Source of the DNA: Acidimicrobiia bacterium
GTDB lineage: Bacteria > Actinomycetota > Acidimicrobiia > IMCC26256 > JAGNEX01
Direction of reading: 5' to 3'
DNA length: 51,712 bases
NCBI GenBank assembly: GCA_018003035.1
Contig: JAGNEX010000016.1
Span: forward strand, 1 to 51,712
Shown one piece after another: positions 21,405-30,360 of this stretch (position 1 is the first letter of the stretch; each line of letters opens with the position of its first letter). The translations under genes and the position numbers were made by a program. Below the pieces are notes generated by a model. The model ran no database searches. It saw nothing but the letters and a program-made list of their open reading frames with translations, and was not told the origin of the DNA.

Positions 21405-22955
21405 CTAGCGAGCGAGTTTGGCGATATCGAGGTCGCCCTGTTGAAGGCTGACTAGTTTGTCGGGATTCACCGGGTCTGTCGGGCGAAGGGCATCGAGGTC
21501 ATCACGCGCTGCGGGGTGAGCTTGGATGGGGATCATCGACTTGATCGCTCCGTAATAGGTCGCGATCAGCGGTTCACCGTTTGGCCCTTCGGCAATGTCT
21601 GTCGGTGTTGCCAGGGTGGGGCTGTCTTCCCAGATCGCGAGGGTTTCCACTCTGGTCGAGCCGTCCGGTTCGACGAAGAGTGCCCGGAGCTGGCTCGAGC
21701 AGTAGTCGCTAAAGAGATAGGCGCCGTCGAGCTGGGCGAACGCCGTGCCTTCGTAGACGAACCCGCCGATGATCGAGCAGTCGGCGTTTTCGTCGCCACC
21801 TTGTTTGACCCGCTCCCAATCTACTGAACCATCTGGGCGGACCGATTCGGGGATGTGGGCGTAGACATGAATTGGCGGCGTAATTGGCTCGTGTAGGGGG
21901 GTGCCCTTCGCGTTGTTGGGTTGATAACCCATGACCGCGTTCCACCCCAGATGAGCGCCGGCCTGACCGTCGGCAGGCAAGTAGTTGATCTCTTCAAAGA
22001 CGTCGCTTCCCACGTCGGCGATCCAGATTCCACCGTCACGGTCAAAGCTGATCGACCACGGGTTGCGGAGTCCCTGAATCCACATCTCGGGGCGTCCACC
22101 GGTTCCGTCGGCAGCAGGGTTGTCCGGCGGGATCGCGTAGGGGGCTAGAGCGGCGGGTGTCGGGTCGATGCGGAGTACTTTGCCAAGAACCGTGTCGGGG
22201 GTAAGCGGCGGGACCACCTTCGCATCACCGCCGTCGCCCACGCCGATATAGAGCATGCCGTCGGGGCCGAACGCCATCGCTCCGCCGTTGTGGACATCTC
22301 CGGGCTGGGGGACTGAGAGAATCCCGCGCGCTCGCTCGGTGTCTACCGACCAATCGGTGGAGGAAATCGGGACGGCCACGATCTCAAGACTGCCGTCGAG
22401 TTGTGTTGCGGAGAAGTACATCCACTCGCCGGTCGGGTCGAACGTCACGTCGAGCAAGCCTTGCTCGAAACCGTTGGTTACCTGGCCGCGAATGTCAAGG
22501 ATTATCTGATAGTTCCCAACCGGATCGACCCGGTAGATGATCCCGTCGTTATCCGTAAAAAAGAAGGCACCGGGATCGTCCTGCGGGTGGAAGCCAAGCT
22601 TTGTGGGTTGGGTGCCTACGGCCATGACGTTGAGCGCGACGGTGGCGATCGGTTCGTTGCCAGACGTCGTAAAGGGTCGGCGGCAGCCAGACATCTGCTC
22701 TTCGTTGAGGCCCAGCTTGTTGGTCGTCGCCGACGAACATTCTGCCGGGCGCGGCGTGGAGGGCTCGGTGGCCGCATCGGAATTGCCTTCGGCACAAGCC
22801 CCCAGCAGCGCAATAAGCGTCAACGCCAGGGCGGCAACACGAAATGTCGGGCGCGTCGAGCCACCATTGCGCTGGTGCACGGCCCCACCCGTACCGCTGG
22901 CCCAAAGCGCAGTGCCAGCATCACCCGCGCGGCGGGTGAAAGTTTGAGTAACCAT
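21405..22955 (-). CDS. PQQ-dependent glucose/sorbosone dehydrogenase-like lipoprotein
   Basis: Predicted exported lipoprotein, 516 residues. A hydrophobic stretch ends in the lipobox LLGAC (Cys54). The upstream n-region is long; a GTG at 22880 would give a signal peptide of ordinary length and may be the true start, although AAGGA lies 4 nt before ATG 22955. The mature part is a six-bladed propeller of the glucose/sorbosone dehydrogenase family: HNGGAMAFGPDGMLYIGVGD carries the catalytic His and Ca-site residues, and GLRNPWSISFDRDGGIWIAD follows. The family oxidises aldose sugars, some members with PQQ. No PQQ synthesis genes are in the window. It lies 66 nt downstream of the carboxylase gene on the same strand. 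Confidence 0.85.
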   Translation of the reverse strand: MVTQTFTRRAGDAGTALWASGTGGAVHQRNGGSTRPTFRVAALALTLIALLGACAEGNSDAATEPSTPRPAECSSATTNKLGLNEEQMSGCRRPFTTSGNEPIATVALNVMAVGTQPTKLGFHPQDDPGAFFFTDNDGIIYRVDPVGNYQIILDIRGQVTNGFEQGLLDVTFDPTGEWMYFSATQLDGSLEIVAVPISSTDWSVDTERARGILSVPQPGDVHNGGAMAFGPDGMLYIGVGDGGDAKVVPPLTPDTVLGKVLRIDPTPAALAPYAIPPDNPAADGTGGRPEMWIQGLRNPWSISFDRDGGIWIADVGSDVFEEINYLPADGQAGAHLGWNAVMGYQPNNAKGTPLHEPITPPIHVYAHIPESVRPDGSVDWERVKQGGDENADCSIIGGFVYEGTAFAQLDGAYLFSDYCSSQLRALFVEPDGSTRVETLAIWEDSPTLATPTDIAEGPNGEPLIATYYGAIKSMIPIQAHPAARDDLDALRPTDPVNPDKLVSLQQGDLDIAKLAR

Positions 22956-23021
22956 GTGTCCTTACAGCGCCTTATGCGACGCGGGGGAATCGCGGTCTAC
23001 AAAATGGAAGTCTGCGCCCGC

Positions 23022-24785
23022 CTATTCGATCGTTATGAGGACGTCCCCTGGACTGGCGCCGGCGCCAGCTTCGACGTTGACCGCCGTCACCGTTCCAGAC
23101 TTGCCAGCCGCGATGTTGTTTTCCATCTTCATCGCTTCGAGGACCACAACGGTCTGGCCTTCTTCGACGTCGTCTCCAACCTCGACCAACACCTTGATGA
23201 CCGTCCCCTGCATCGGAGCCGTTACCGTCCCGCTATCGGCCGCTAGGGCAGAACCGGCGCCCCCTGAACGCTTCGTCCGCTTGCGACCACCACCCGATGC
23301 CGCGGGCGCAGCCGGAGCATCGGGAAGCCAGACCTTAACCTGAAAACGTTTGCCATCCACTTCGACCGGCACCAGTTGCTCGGTCAGTTCAGGCCCCTCG
23401 TCGGAACCGGACGTCCCTGTCGCTTCGGAGCTGCCGAAGCTCGCCGGGTCGACCTCGTTTTCAAGCCACTTAGTTGAGTGCACGCCATCGATGAAAGCGT
23501 CGTGTTCGAGGACGGCGATCTGGGCTGGAACGGTGGTCTTGACGCCTTCGATTTCGAGCTCGCGAAGCGCTCGGAGCATCCGGTGTCGGGCCTCTTCCCG
23601 GTCCGCTCCCGTGGTGATCACCTTGGCCACCAGGTTGTCGTAGTACTGAGATACCTCGTCGCCTTCGTCATACCCCCCGTCGACGCGAACGCCGTAGCCG
23701 TCGGGCAGACGAAGTTTGGTCAGCGGGCCAGGAGAGGGGAGAAACCCGCCGTTGGTCGGGTCTTCCGCGTTGATCCGGCACTCAAAGGCGTGGCCTTGGA
23801 TCTTGACCTCGTCTTGGGTGAAGGGCAGCGCCTTCCCGTCAGCGACATCCAGCTGGAGGCCGACGAGGTCATAGCCGACAACCTGTTCGGTCACACAGTG
23901 TTCGACCTGGAGGCGGGTATTCATCTCGAGGTAGTAGAAGGCACCGTCCTCGTACAGAAACTCGACCGTTCCCGCGTTGACATAGTGGCAGCCTTCAGCC
24001 ACCTTCACGGCGGCTTCGCCCATGGCGGCGAGGATCGCTGGCTCGATACCCGGTGCTGGTGCTTCTTCGATGAGCTTCTGGTGGCGACGCTGGACCGAAC
24101 AGTCCCGAGTGCCCAGGTAGACCGCCCGCCCGTCGCTGTCGGCGATGATCTGGACCTCGACGTGGCGAGGGTGTACCAGATAACGCTCCATATAGGCCTC
24201 GCTGCGACCGAAGTACGCAAGGGCCTCGCGCTGAGCAGACTCGAGTGCTTCAGCGGCCTTTTCGGGCGACTCGACCACCTTCATGCCGCGTCCACCACCG
24301 CCGTAGGCGGCCTTGATAGCGATCGGGTACCCGAACTTCTCGCCGAACGCGAGCACGTCGTCCACCGACTCGATCATGTCGGTAGTGCCTGGTACCCCTT
24401 CGACGCCTACCGACGTCGCGGCCTCACGGGCCGAAATCTTGTCGCCCATGACCTCGATGGCCGATGGGGGAGGGCCGATCCAGGTGGCACCGGCATCGAC
24501 GACAGCTCGAGCGAAGTCGGCGTTCTCAGAAAAGAAGCCGTAACCAGGGTGTACGGCGTCTGCGCCGGAGCGAACCAACACCTCGAGGATGGCGTCGGTG
24601 TTGAGGTAGCTCTCGGCAGCTGTCTGACCGCCGATGGAGTATGCCTCATCTGCCAGGCGCACATGTTTGGCGTTCCGGTCGAGGTCGGAGTAGACCGCGA
24701 CGGTCGCGATACCCCTCTCTTGGCAGGTTCGAATCACGCGAACGGCGATCTCGCCACGGTTCGCAATGAGCACCTTTGATGGCAT
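23022..24785 (-). CDS. Biotin-dependent acyl-CoA carboxylase alpha subunit (biotin carboxylase plus BCCP)
   Basis: Carboxylates protein-bound biotin with ATP and bicarbonate, for acetyl- or propionyl-CoA carboxylation with a beta subunit encoded elsewhere. The 587 residues hold a biotin carboxylase domain (KVLIANRGEIAVRVIRTC at the N-terminus, ATP-grasp loop KAAYGGGGRGMKVV, EMNTRLQVEHCVTE) and a C-terminal biotinyl domain with the modified Lys about 553 in LEAMKMENN, joined by a Lys/Arg and Ala-rich linker. The start at 24785 is set by GGAG 6 nt upstream and by homology; the frame stays open far upstream but runs through birA. Divergent from birA, whose product biotinylates this protein. Confidence 0.93.
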   Translation of the reverse strand: MPSKVLIANRGEIAVRVIRTCQERGIATVAVYSDLDRNAKHVRLADEAYSIGGQTAAESYLNTDAILEVLVRSGADAVHPGYGFFSENADFARAVVDAGATWIGPPPSAIEVMGDKISAREAATSVGVEGVPGTTDMIESVDDVLAFGEKFGYPIAIKAAYGGGGRGMKVVESPEKAAEALESAQREALAYFGRSEAYMERYLVHPRHVEVQIIADSDGRAVYLGTRDCSVQRRHQKLIEEAPAPGIEPAILAAMGEAAVKVAEGCHYVNAGTVEFLYEDGAFYYLEMNTRLQVEHCVTEQVVGYDLVGLQLDVADGKALPFTQDEVKIQGHAFECRINAEDPTNGGFLPSPGPLTKLRLPDGYGVRVDGGYDEGDEVSQYYDNLVAKVITTGADREEARHRMLRALRELEIEGVKTTVPAQIAVLEHDAFIDGVHSTKWLENEVDPASFGSSEATGTSGSDEGPELTEQLVPVEVDGKRFQVKVWLPDAPAAPAASGGGRKRTKRSGGAGSALAADSGTVTAPMQGTVIKVLVEVGDDVEEGQTVVVLEAMKMENNIAAGKSGTVTAVNVEAGAGASPGDVLITIE

Positions 24786-24813
24786 CTTCACTCCAGGGAT
24801 GTCAGCGTCGCCG

Positions 24814-24819
24814 TATCCT
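24814..24819 (+). promoter_or_regulatory. -10 box for leaderless transcription of birA
   Basis: TATCCT ends 7 nt before the GTG at 24827, and no ribosome binding site is present. It lies in the 41-bp divergent gap with the carboxylase gene. Confidence 0.55.
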
Positions 24820-24826
24820 ATGAGCC

Positions 24827-25660
24827 GTGCCAGCTCCATTCGATACTGAACCGACGCCCGGCGGGTCACCGCGAGGTCGCGTCGAAGATTGGGTTCGGTT
24901 CGAAATGCCGAACACAAGCCGTTTTGACGATGTCCGATTCTTTGACGAATTGGACTCCACCAACCGATATTTGGTTGAAGAAGCAAGTCTTGGTGCGACC
25001 GAAGGAACGGTCGCTGTGGCCCGGCACCAAACGGCCGGTCGAGGCAGACGTGAGCGCACTTGGCTCGCCGAACCGGACAGCTCGCTCCTGATGTCGGTGC
25101 TGGTCCGGCCCAACCTGCCACCCAATCGGTATTTCTCGATCACGGCGGCGTTGGCGCTCGCTGGGTGTGACGCCTCTGAGAAGTTTGGCGTAACCCCGAC
25201 AATCAAGTGGCCGAACGATTTGCTGGTCGGCGAACACAAGCTCGCGGGCGTACTGGCGCAAGCTTTCGACGCGGGCGGCGAATCCACCATCGTGGCGGGC
25301 ATTGGGCTCAACCTTCGACCACTGCCGAGCGATAGTGGCGCCGCTGCTTCTGCGACAAGTCTGGAACAGCATCGGCCACCGGGGTCACCCGCCCTCACGC
25401 CCGGTGATCTGATCGCGCCGGTCCTTGAACACTTCGAAGAGAACTACCTCCAGGCGTTGGACGCCCCGGCGGTGCTGATGGCCAGGTATCGCCAACGGTG
25501 CGCCACACTTGGGCGAGAGGTGCGGGTCACCTTGATGCGCGGCTCTATCGAGGGCAGGGCGCAGGACGTCGACGATTCCGGTGCCCTGTTGGTGCGCCAA
25601 GCCGACGGCCGACAAACAGCGGTCACGGTCGGCGACACCGTTCATCTCCGCCCGAGTTGA
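24827..25660 (+). CDS. birA: Biotin-[acyl-CoA-carboxylase] ligase
   Basis: Activates biotin to biotinyl-5'-AMP and transfers it to the Lys of biotin carrier domains. The catalytic domain starts at about residue 36 (RFFDELDSTNRYL), followed by HQTAGRGRRERTW (the biotinyl-AMP loop, where E. coli has GRGRRGR, so a Gly is Glu76 here), KWPNDLLV (residues 127-134, catalytic Lys in the GEHKLAGVL segment) and the small C-terminal SH3-like domain (VDDSGALLVRQADG). There is no N-terminal helix-turn-helix, so it should not act as a DNA-binding biotin repressor. GTG 24827 seems to be leaderless. Confidence 0.93.
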   Translation: MPAPFDTEPTPGGSPRGRVEDWVRFEMPNTSRFDDVRFFDELDSTNRYLVEEASLGATEGTVAVARHQTAGRGRRERTWLAEPDSSLLMSVLVRPNLPPNRYFSITAALALAGCDASEKFGVTPTIKWPNDLLVGEHKLAGVLAQAFDAGGESTIVAGIGLNLRPLPSDSGAAASATSLEQHRPPGSPALTPGDLIAPVLEHFEENYLQALDAPAVLMARYRQRCATLGREVRVTLMRGSIEGRAQDVDDSGALLVRQADGRQTAVTVGDTVHLRPS

Positions 25661-25767
25661 GTCGTCTGGCAGCGCTCACGGCCAACGTCGCGTTTTCGGT
25701 TTGTTCCCGATGCTGGCAAGCCACCCCCAAGGTCAGCCGAGCGCAATCGGCGACGCAGCCCCTCCGT

Positions 25768-26613
25768 TTAGGGGTCGGGGGTCCGGTCGACCAGGTCGTC
25801 AAAGAGCGCTGAGAGGCGGGCGGTAAAGGGACCGGGAACGCCCTCGAGGACACGCCCATTGATCCGGTCGATCGGCTGCACGTTTCGCGTTGACGACGTC
25901 AGGAACGCTTCGTCGGCGGAGTCGAGTTCAGCGATATCCATCGGCTGTTGGTCGACATCGATGCCGTTGCTAACTGCGACTTCTAGCACCAGTTCGCGAG
26001 TGATGCCGGCCAGACATCCCGTCGAGAGGTCCGGGGTGTAGAGACGCCCGTCGCGTGCCCAGAAGATGTTAGAGCCGGTGCCCTCGCACAACAGGCCGAC
26101 GGTGTTGGCAAAGATCGCCTCAGACGCGTCCTCGGCTTTGGCATATGCCAACGCCATCGCGTTCTCCGCATAGGACGTCGTCTTCAATCCGGCGGTTGCA
26201 CCCCGTTCGTTGCGGACCCAAGGCACGACGACGACAGCGCCCGTCGCAGGAAAAGCCGTCAGGGGTGTCGCTGCGATCATGCACGTCAGCGGGCCTGGCC
26301 CCCGGTCAGATCCCAACGGGCCAACTCCGGAGGTAACCGTCACCCTGAGGCGGGCTTCCGGTAGCTCATTCGCGGTCATCACGTTCAGGCAGCCCTGGTA
26401 CAGCGCGTCGGTGTCGGGAGTTTCGATGCCAAGTCCGCTCGCAGACCGCCGCAGTCGCTGGGCGTGTCGCCGCCACGCGAACGGCACACCGCCTGCAGTC
26501 CGCAAGGTCTCAAAGACTCCGTCACCGATCAACACGCCGTGGTCGACGGGCGAAACCCGTACCTCGTCGAGGGGCAGCACTTCGCCGTTGACCCAAACAT
26601 GTTCGGTCGTCAT
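25768..26613 (-). CDS. pabC: Class IV aminotransferase fold, probably aminodeoxychorismate lyase
   Basis: PLP enzyme, 281 residues, likely to cleave 4-amino-4-deoxychorismate to p-aminobenzoate and pyruvate for folate. VDHGVLIGDGVFETLRT, the PLP Lys in GLKTTSYAENAMAL, and CEGTGSNIFW with the conserved Glu are family hallmarks. The fold is shared with branched-chain and D-amino acid aminotransferases; the position directly after pabB on the same strand favours PabC. The start is uncertain: ATG 26613 fits family length, while a TTG at 26670 extends to the pabB stop. Confidence 0.82.
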   Translation of the reverse strand: MTTEHVWVNGEVLPLDEVRVSPVDHGVLIGDGVFETLRTAGGVPFAWRRHAQRLRRSASGLGIETPDTDALYQGCLNVMTANELPEARLRVTVTSGVGPLGSDRGPGPLTCMIAATPLTAFPATGAVVVVPWVRNERGATAGLKTTSYAENAMALAYAKAEDASEAIFANTVGLLCEGTGSNIFWARDGRLYTPDLSTGCLAGITRELVLEVAVSNGIDVDQQPMDIAELDSADEAFLTSSTRNVQPIDRINGRVLEGVPGPFTARLSALFDDLVDRTPDP

Positions 26614-26673
26614 CGCAACGCTTTCATCCGCCGGACTCGCTGCTGAGGAGCGAGGTCGTGATCGCGACAAAGG

Positions 26674-28053
26674 CTAGCGGGAGGTTCGGGGAAAACGTGC
26701 GGACTGTGCGGCTTCGAGGAACCGAGCGGCCTTGAGTTCGGTTTCAGCCCACTCCGCAGCCGGCCGGGAGTCGGCGACGATGCCGCCACCGACACCGAAC
26801 CGCAGAACCCCGTGCCGCGCCACGAAGGTGCGAATCGCCACGCTTAAGTCCATCCGGTCGTGATCGGCATCAATCCAGCCGACCGAACCGCAGTAGACGC
26901 CGCGCCGCCATGGTTCGAGGTCTTCGATGATCTGCATGACGATCGGTTTTGGCGCGCCGGTGATGGACGCAGCCGGAAACACCGCCCTAATCACGTCGCT
27001 TCGTCCGGCATCGGGAAGTGCTTCGCCAACAACGGTCGAGACCAGGTGAAACAGCCCGGGGTGGGGCTCGAGTGCGAACAGAGATGGCACCCTGACGGTG
27101 CCATATCGGCTGACGCGACCTAAATCGTTGCGGGCCATGTCGACGATCATGACGTTCTCGGCACGGTCCTTGGTCGAAGCAAGGAGGCGCTGAGGGTCCG
27201 AATCGGTGCCTTTGATTGGCCGCGTCTGAATCCAGCGTCCGAACTGCCGGACCAACTGCTCTGGCGAACCTGAAACCACCGACGTGTCGTCGATTTGGAG
27301 AAACGACGCGTACTGGGCGGGGTGTCGATCGAGCAGAACATGAAAAATGTTTGAGGGGCTGACGGGGTCGGTCGTCCAAAGCATCCGGGTCAGGTTGGTC
27401 TGGTAACACGTTCCGGCGCGGATGTGGTCCAAGACACGCCGGACGGCGCGTCCATGGGCTTCCTCGTCGAGGGTCGTGTGCCAGTCGATTGCTTCGACGA
27501 CGGTGGAAGCGATTGTCGATCGGGCGGGCGTTCCAACCAACGTGACGGCCTCGATCAGTGCTTGTTCGTTCGCTGCGTCCCGGAAGTCCGCTGGAGGGAG
27601 CTGAGACATTCCGCGGCCCGCCACCTCGAGCGCCGCGTCGAGCAGCAAGCGATGCTCGGAGCCTTCCGTGCCGCCACCGACGACAGCGGGCGGACCATCA
27701 TCGGGAATCTCGATTCGAGCCGGAAAGCGGGCCCAAGCGGCGTCGGCCTCGTCTGCGAGCGCGCCCGCCGCCCAAGGCCGCTGCCGGGACTGGTTGGCCG
27801 CGACGGCTTCAACGTCGTGGCCGCTTTCATAGCTGAGCCATCCCGCCCACCAACCCTCCGACATGGCGTCGATCACTGCGAGGCTGCCCTGACCCCGGGC
27901 GGTAAGTACTTCCGCTGGTTTCGCTGCTGCGATCCACTTCCCGCGGTCGCGGAGTATGACGCACGGTGGTTCCAACAGGTCGACGAGTGCATGGAGAAGC
28001 GGAGCGTGAGCCACGCTCAACAGGCTAGGGGGCACGGTGCCGGACACGCTCAC
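26674..28053 (-). CDS. pabB: Aminodeoxychorismate synthase component I
   Basis: Chorismate-binding enzyme, 459 residues, forming aminodeoxychorismate with the glutamine amidotransferase PabA (not in this window). The chorismate domain has AGTCYQTNLTR, TRPIKGTDSD (the PIKGT lysine that marks PabB, against PIAGT in anthranilate synthase), ENVMIVDMARNDLGRV, SITGAPKP and FGVGGGIVADS. The N-terminal about 150 residues are divergent. GTG 28053 has CGGAG 8 nt upstream; a second GTG at 28014 lies 7 nt after TAGCCT (28022-28027) and could be a leaderless start, dropping 13 residues. It is divergent from the LCP gene and followed by pabC. Confidence 0.9.
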   Translation of the reverse strand: MSVSGTVPPSLLSVAHAPLLHALVDLLEPPCVILRDRGKWIAAAKPAEVLTARGQGSLAVIDAMSEGWWAGWLSYESGHDVEAVAANQSRQRPWAAGALADEADAAWARFPARIEIPDDGPPAVVGGGTEGSEHRLLLDAALEVAGRGMSQLPPADFRDAANEQALIEAVTLVGTPARSTIASTVVEAIDWHTTLDEEAHGRAVRRVLDHIRAGTCYQTNLTRMLWTTDPVSPSNIFHVLLDRHPAQYASFLQIDDTSVVSGSPEQLVRQFGRWIQTRPIKGTDSDPQRLLASTKDRAENVMIVDMARNDLGRVSRYGTVRVPSLFALEPHPGLFHLVSTVVGEALPDAGRSDVIRAVFPAASITGAPKPIVMQIIEDLEPWRRGVYCGSVGWIDADHDRMDLSVAIRTFVARHGVLRFGVGGGIVADSRPAAEWAETELKAARFLEAAQSARFPRTSR

Positions 28054-28118
28054 GACGCCGACTCCGATTTGATGCAGAATCCACGAACGGCCTGCTTGGG
28101 GGATAGCACACGACTGAA

Positions 28119-29468
28119 GTGCTCCGAGAGCGCCTGGGTAGCATTCTGCCCACTGTGCCTGGACGTAACGCTTCGGCTTTCGATATGCCCGGTACCTGGC
28201 TGCGGCGGGTGCTTGTACCAGCGGTGATCTTCGTGTTGATTATCGGAGGAGCGCTGGCGTTCTATTCGGCGCGCACCAAGAACAGCTGGGAAAACAAGAC
28301 CAACGAGGTCGTAACGCCGAACGCTGAGGCGGTCAAGCGCGGCGATCCGATGAACGTCCTCATCATCGGATCCGATACGCGGCAGGGTGACGACCGTTGC
28401 GGCGCTGGTGCCGATGACACGGGCGGTAAACGCGCCGACGTCATGATGGTTGCTCGCGTCGATCCCGAAACCCAGCAGGCCGCCCTCGTGTCATTCCCTC
28501 GGGACCTATGGGTCACCCCGTTTGTCGACGGACAAGAGAAGGCTCCTGACCGCCTGAACAGCGCGTACCTCGGCGGCCCTAATTCGCTGATCGACACTCT
28601 CGGTCGAAACTTTGGTGTGCCGATCAACCATTACCTCGAGATCGGTTTCGATGGCTTCGCCGCCATCGTTGACGCAATTGGCGGGGTCGACATCACCTTG
28701 GCGCCGGGCGTCGACGGGGCACGGGACACCTACGTCGGTCTCCAGCTCGACGGGAACGCTCAGAAGCTCGACGGTTGTACTGCGCTGAAGTGGGCTCGTT
28801 CGCGGCATTTTGAATATCGGGTCGCGGGTACGGGTGAGTTTCAGAGCGATCCAACAGCGGACTTTGGCCGGATTTCGCGCCAGCAGCAGTTGGTGCGAGC
28901 GATCCTGGAGCAGATGCTCGACAACTTGCTGACCGACCCTGGCCGCTTCGAAAAGATCATTGCCACGGCGAGTCAGGACATCACCAGGGACAGCGGCCTG
29001 TCGGTTACCGTGCTGAGTGATCTCGCCAAACAGTTTGATGAACTCGACACCGAATCGGTGGTGATGTCCCAGGTCCCCGGGACGCCAGGCCGCAGCCCCG
29101 ACGGGACGAAGTCGGTGGTTTTCCTAGACGCAGACGGAGCGGAGACCTACTTCAAGGTCCTGCGCGGCGAAGCCCAGCTCTACTCGGCTCGAGACATCGG
29201 AGTGCAGGTCATCAACGCGAGCGAGCGAGGTGACCTCGCCGAGTTCTTCGCCAACCAGTTCAGGTCCGCGTCCTACAACGTCGTAGGAACGGCCAAAGCC
29301 AGTCAGACAATCGAGACTTCCCAGATCCGCTACCGGCCCGATCAGCTCGGTAAGGCCTTGGTGGTCAACGAGTTCTTGCGCAAGGCCGCCACCTTGGTGG
29401 AGGACCCGGCGGTAACCGCCGACGTGCAGGTGATCGTGGGCAACGATCTCGTCGGCGCGGGCCAGTAA
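28119..29468 (+). CDS. LytR-CpsA-Psr (LCP) family cell-wall glycopolymer ligase
   Basis: Membrane-anchored phosphotransferase that moves a polyprenyl-linked glycan to peptidoglycan. After a short cytoplasmic N-terminus there is one membrane helix (VLVPAVIFVLIIGGALAFY), then the LCP domain with MNVLIIGSDTRQGDD, ADVMMVARVDPETQ, SFPRDLWV (phosphate-binding Arg), DRLNSAYLGG and ARSRHFE. At the C-terminus there is a LytR_C-type domain starting at DIGVQVINASERGDLAEF. The start is uncertain: GTG 28119, GTG 28155 or ATG 28185 all leave the membrane anchor intact. It opens the envelope glycan cluster, immediately before rmlD. Confidence 0.92.
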   Translation: MLRERLGSILPTVPGRNASAFDMPGTWLRRVLVPAVIFVLIIGGALAFYSARTKNSWENKTNEVVTPNAEAVKRGDPMNVLIIGSDTRQGDDRCGAGADDTGGKRADVMMVARVDPETQQAALVSFPRDLWVTPFVDGQEKAPDRLNSAYLGGPNSLIDTLGRNFGVPINHYLEIGFDGFAAIVDAIGGVDITLAPGVDGARDTYVGLQLDGNAQKLDGCTALKWARSRHFEYRVAGTGEFQSDPTADFGRISRQQQLVRAILEQMLDNLLTDPGRFEKIIATASQDITRDSGLSVTVLSDLAKQFDELDTESVVMSQVPGTPGRSPDGTKSVVFLDADGAETYFKVLRGEAQLYSARDIGVQVINASERGDLAEFFANQFRSASYNVVGTAKASQTIETSQIRYRPDQLGKALVVNEFLRKAATLVEDPAVTADVQVIVGNDLVGAGQ

Positions 29469-29478
29469 GGGGCACAGG

Positions 29479-30360
29479 GTGCGGATCTTGATCACGGGAG
29501 CGCGCGGGCAGGTCGGCTCCGCAGCTGCGCGCCTTTTGGCCGACACCGGTCACCACGAGGTGTTGGCGGTCGACAGGCACCAATGCGACCTTGTAAGCCG
29601 TGACTCTGTGGAACAGGTCGTCGGAACATTTGCCCCAGACCTGATCATCAACGGCGCGGCTCATACCAATGTGGACGGATGCGAAAGCGACCAGGACGCT
29701 GCGTTCGCTGTCAACGGGTTGGGGGTGCGCTATCTGGCCGCTGCGGCCAACCGAGTTGACGCACATATCGTCCACATCTCAACCGACTACGTCTTTGATG
29801 GGCGCAGCGCCGTTCCCTACGACGAGTGGCACCCGACAAACCCACAGTCGGTGTATGGGACCTCAAAGCTCGCCGGTGAAGTCGAACTCATGGCCCACGC
29901 CAACCGTTGGACCATTGCCCGGACGGCCTGGGTCTATGGCAACGGCAAGAACTTCGTCGACACGATCATCAGCAAAGCAAGAGACGGCCAGTCACTGACG
30001 GTCGTGGACGACCAGCGTGGGTGTCCGACTTTCGCAGCAGATTTGGCGGCAATGCTGATCACCCTCGGAACGGGGCGCCGGTCTGGAATGTTTCACGTCA
30101 CCAACCAGGGCAGTTGCTCGTGGTTTGATTTGGCCCGCGTTGCGCTCGCGCTTGTCGACCTCGAACCTGACATAGTGAGTCCGATGTCCTCGTCCGAACT
30201 GAACCGGCCCGCACCGCGGCCTGCCAACTCGGTGCTCGATAACCGTGCGCTCCGCCTTGGCGGGGTGCCGTTGCTGCGTCCATTCCACGATGCTCTCGCC
30301 GACTATCTCGATGTGGCACCCCTCTCGCCGGACCGTTTAGCAGCACTGGGCGTGGCATAA
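29479..30360 (+). CDS. rmlD: dTDP-4-dehydrorhamnose reductase
   Basis: Last step of dTDP-L-rhamnose synthesis, 293 residues. The NAD(P)-binding motif is LITGARGQVGS; HISTDYVFDG carries the catalytic Ser/Thr; YGTSKLAGE is the YxxxK motif; and RPAPRPANSVLDN is the family's sugar-binding signature. GTG start at 29479, with AAGGGG upstream. It is 10 nt after the LCP gene, and its stop is followed at once by the next start codon (TAAATG). No rmlA, rmlB or rmlC is present, although the pyrophosphorylase and epimerase further on are related folds. Confidence 0.93.
   Translation: MRILITGARGQVGSAAARLLADTGHHEVLAVDRHQCDLVSRDSVEQVVGTFAPDLIINGAAHTNVDGCESDQDAAFAVNGLGVRYLAAAANRVDAHIVHISTDYVFDGRSAVPYDEWHPTNPQSVYGTSKLAGEVELMAHANRWTIARTAWVYGNGKNFVDTIISKARDGQSLTVVDDQRGCPTFAADLAAMLITLGTGRRSGMFHVTNQGSCSWFDLARVALALVDLEPDIVSPMSSSELNRPAPRPANSVLDNRALRLGGVPLLRPFHDALADYLDVAPLSPDRLAALGVA

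Noticed and set aside
23478..24779. Plus-strand open frame of 433 codons across the carboxylase gene
   Set aside because: Antisense to the biotin carboxylase domain, which is clearly real; no motifs in the alternative.
24786..25121. Extended N-terminus for the carboxylase alpha subunit
   Set aside because: It would run through birA, and the residues before MPSKVLIANRG have no family similarity; ATG 24785 has a ribosome binding site.
25759..25774. CCCCT/AGGGG hairpin as terminator after birA
   Set aside because: Only a 5-bp stem, and it overlaps the end of the pabC coding region.
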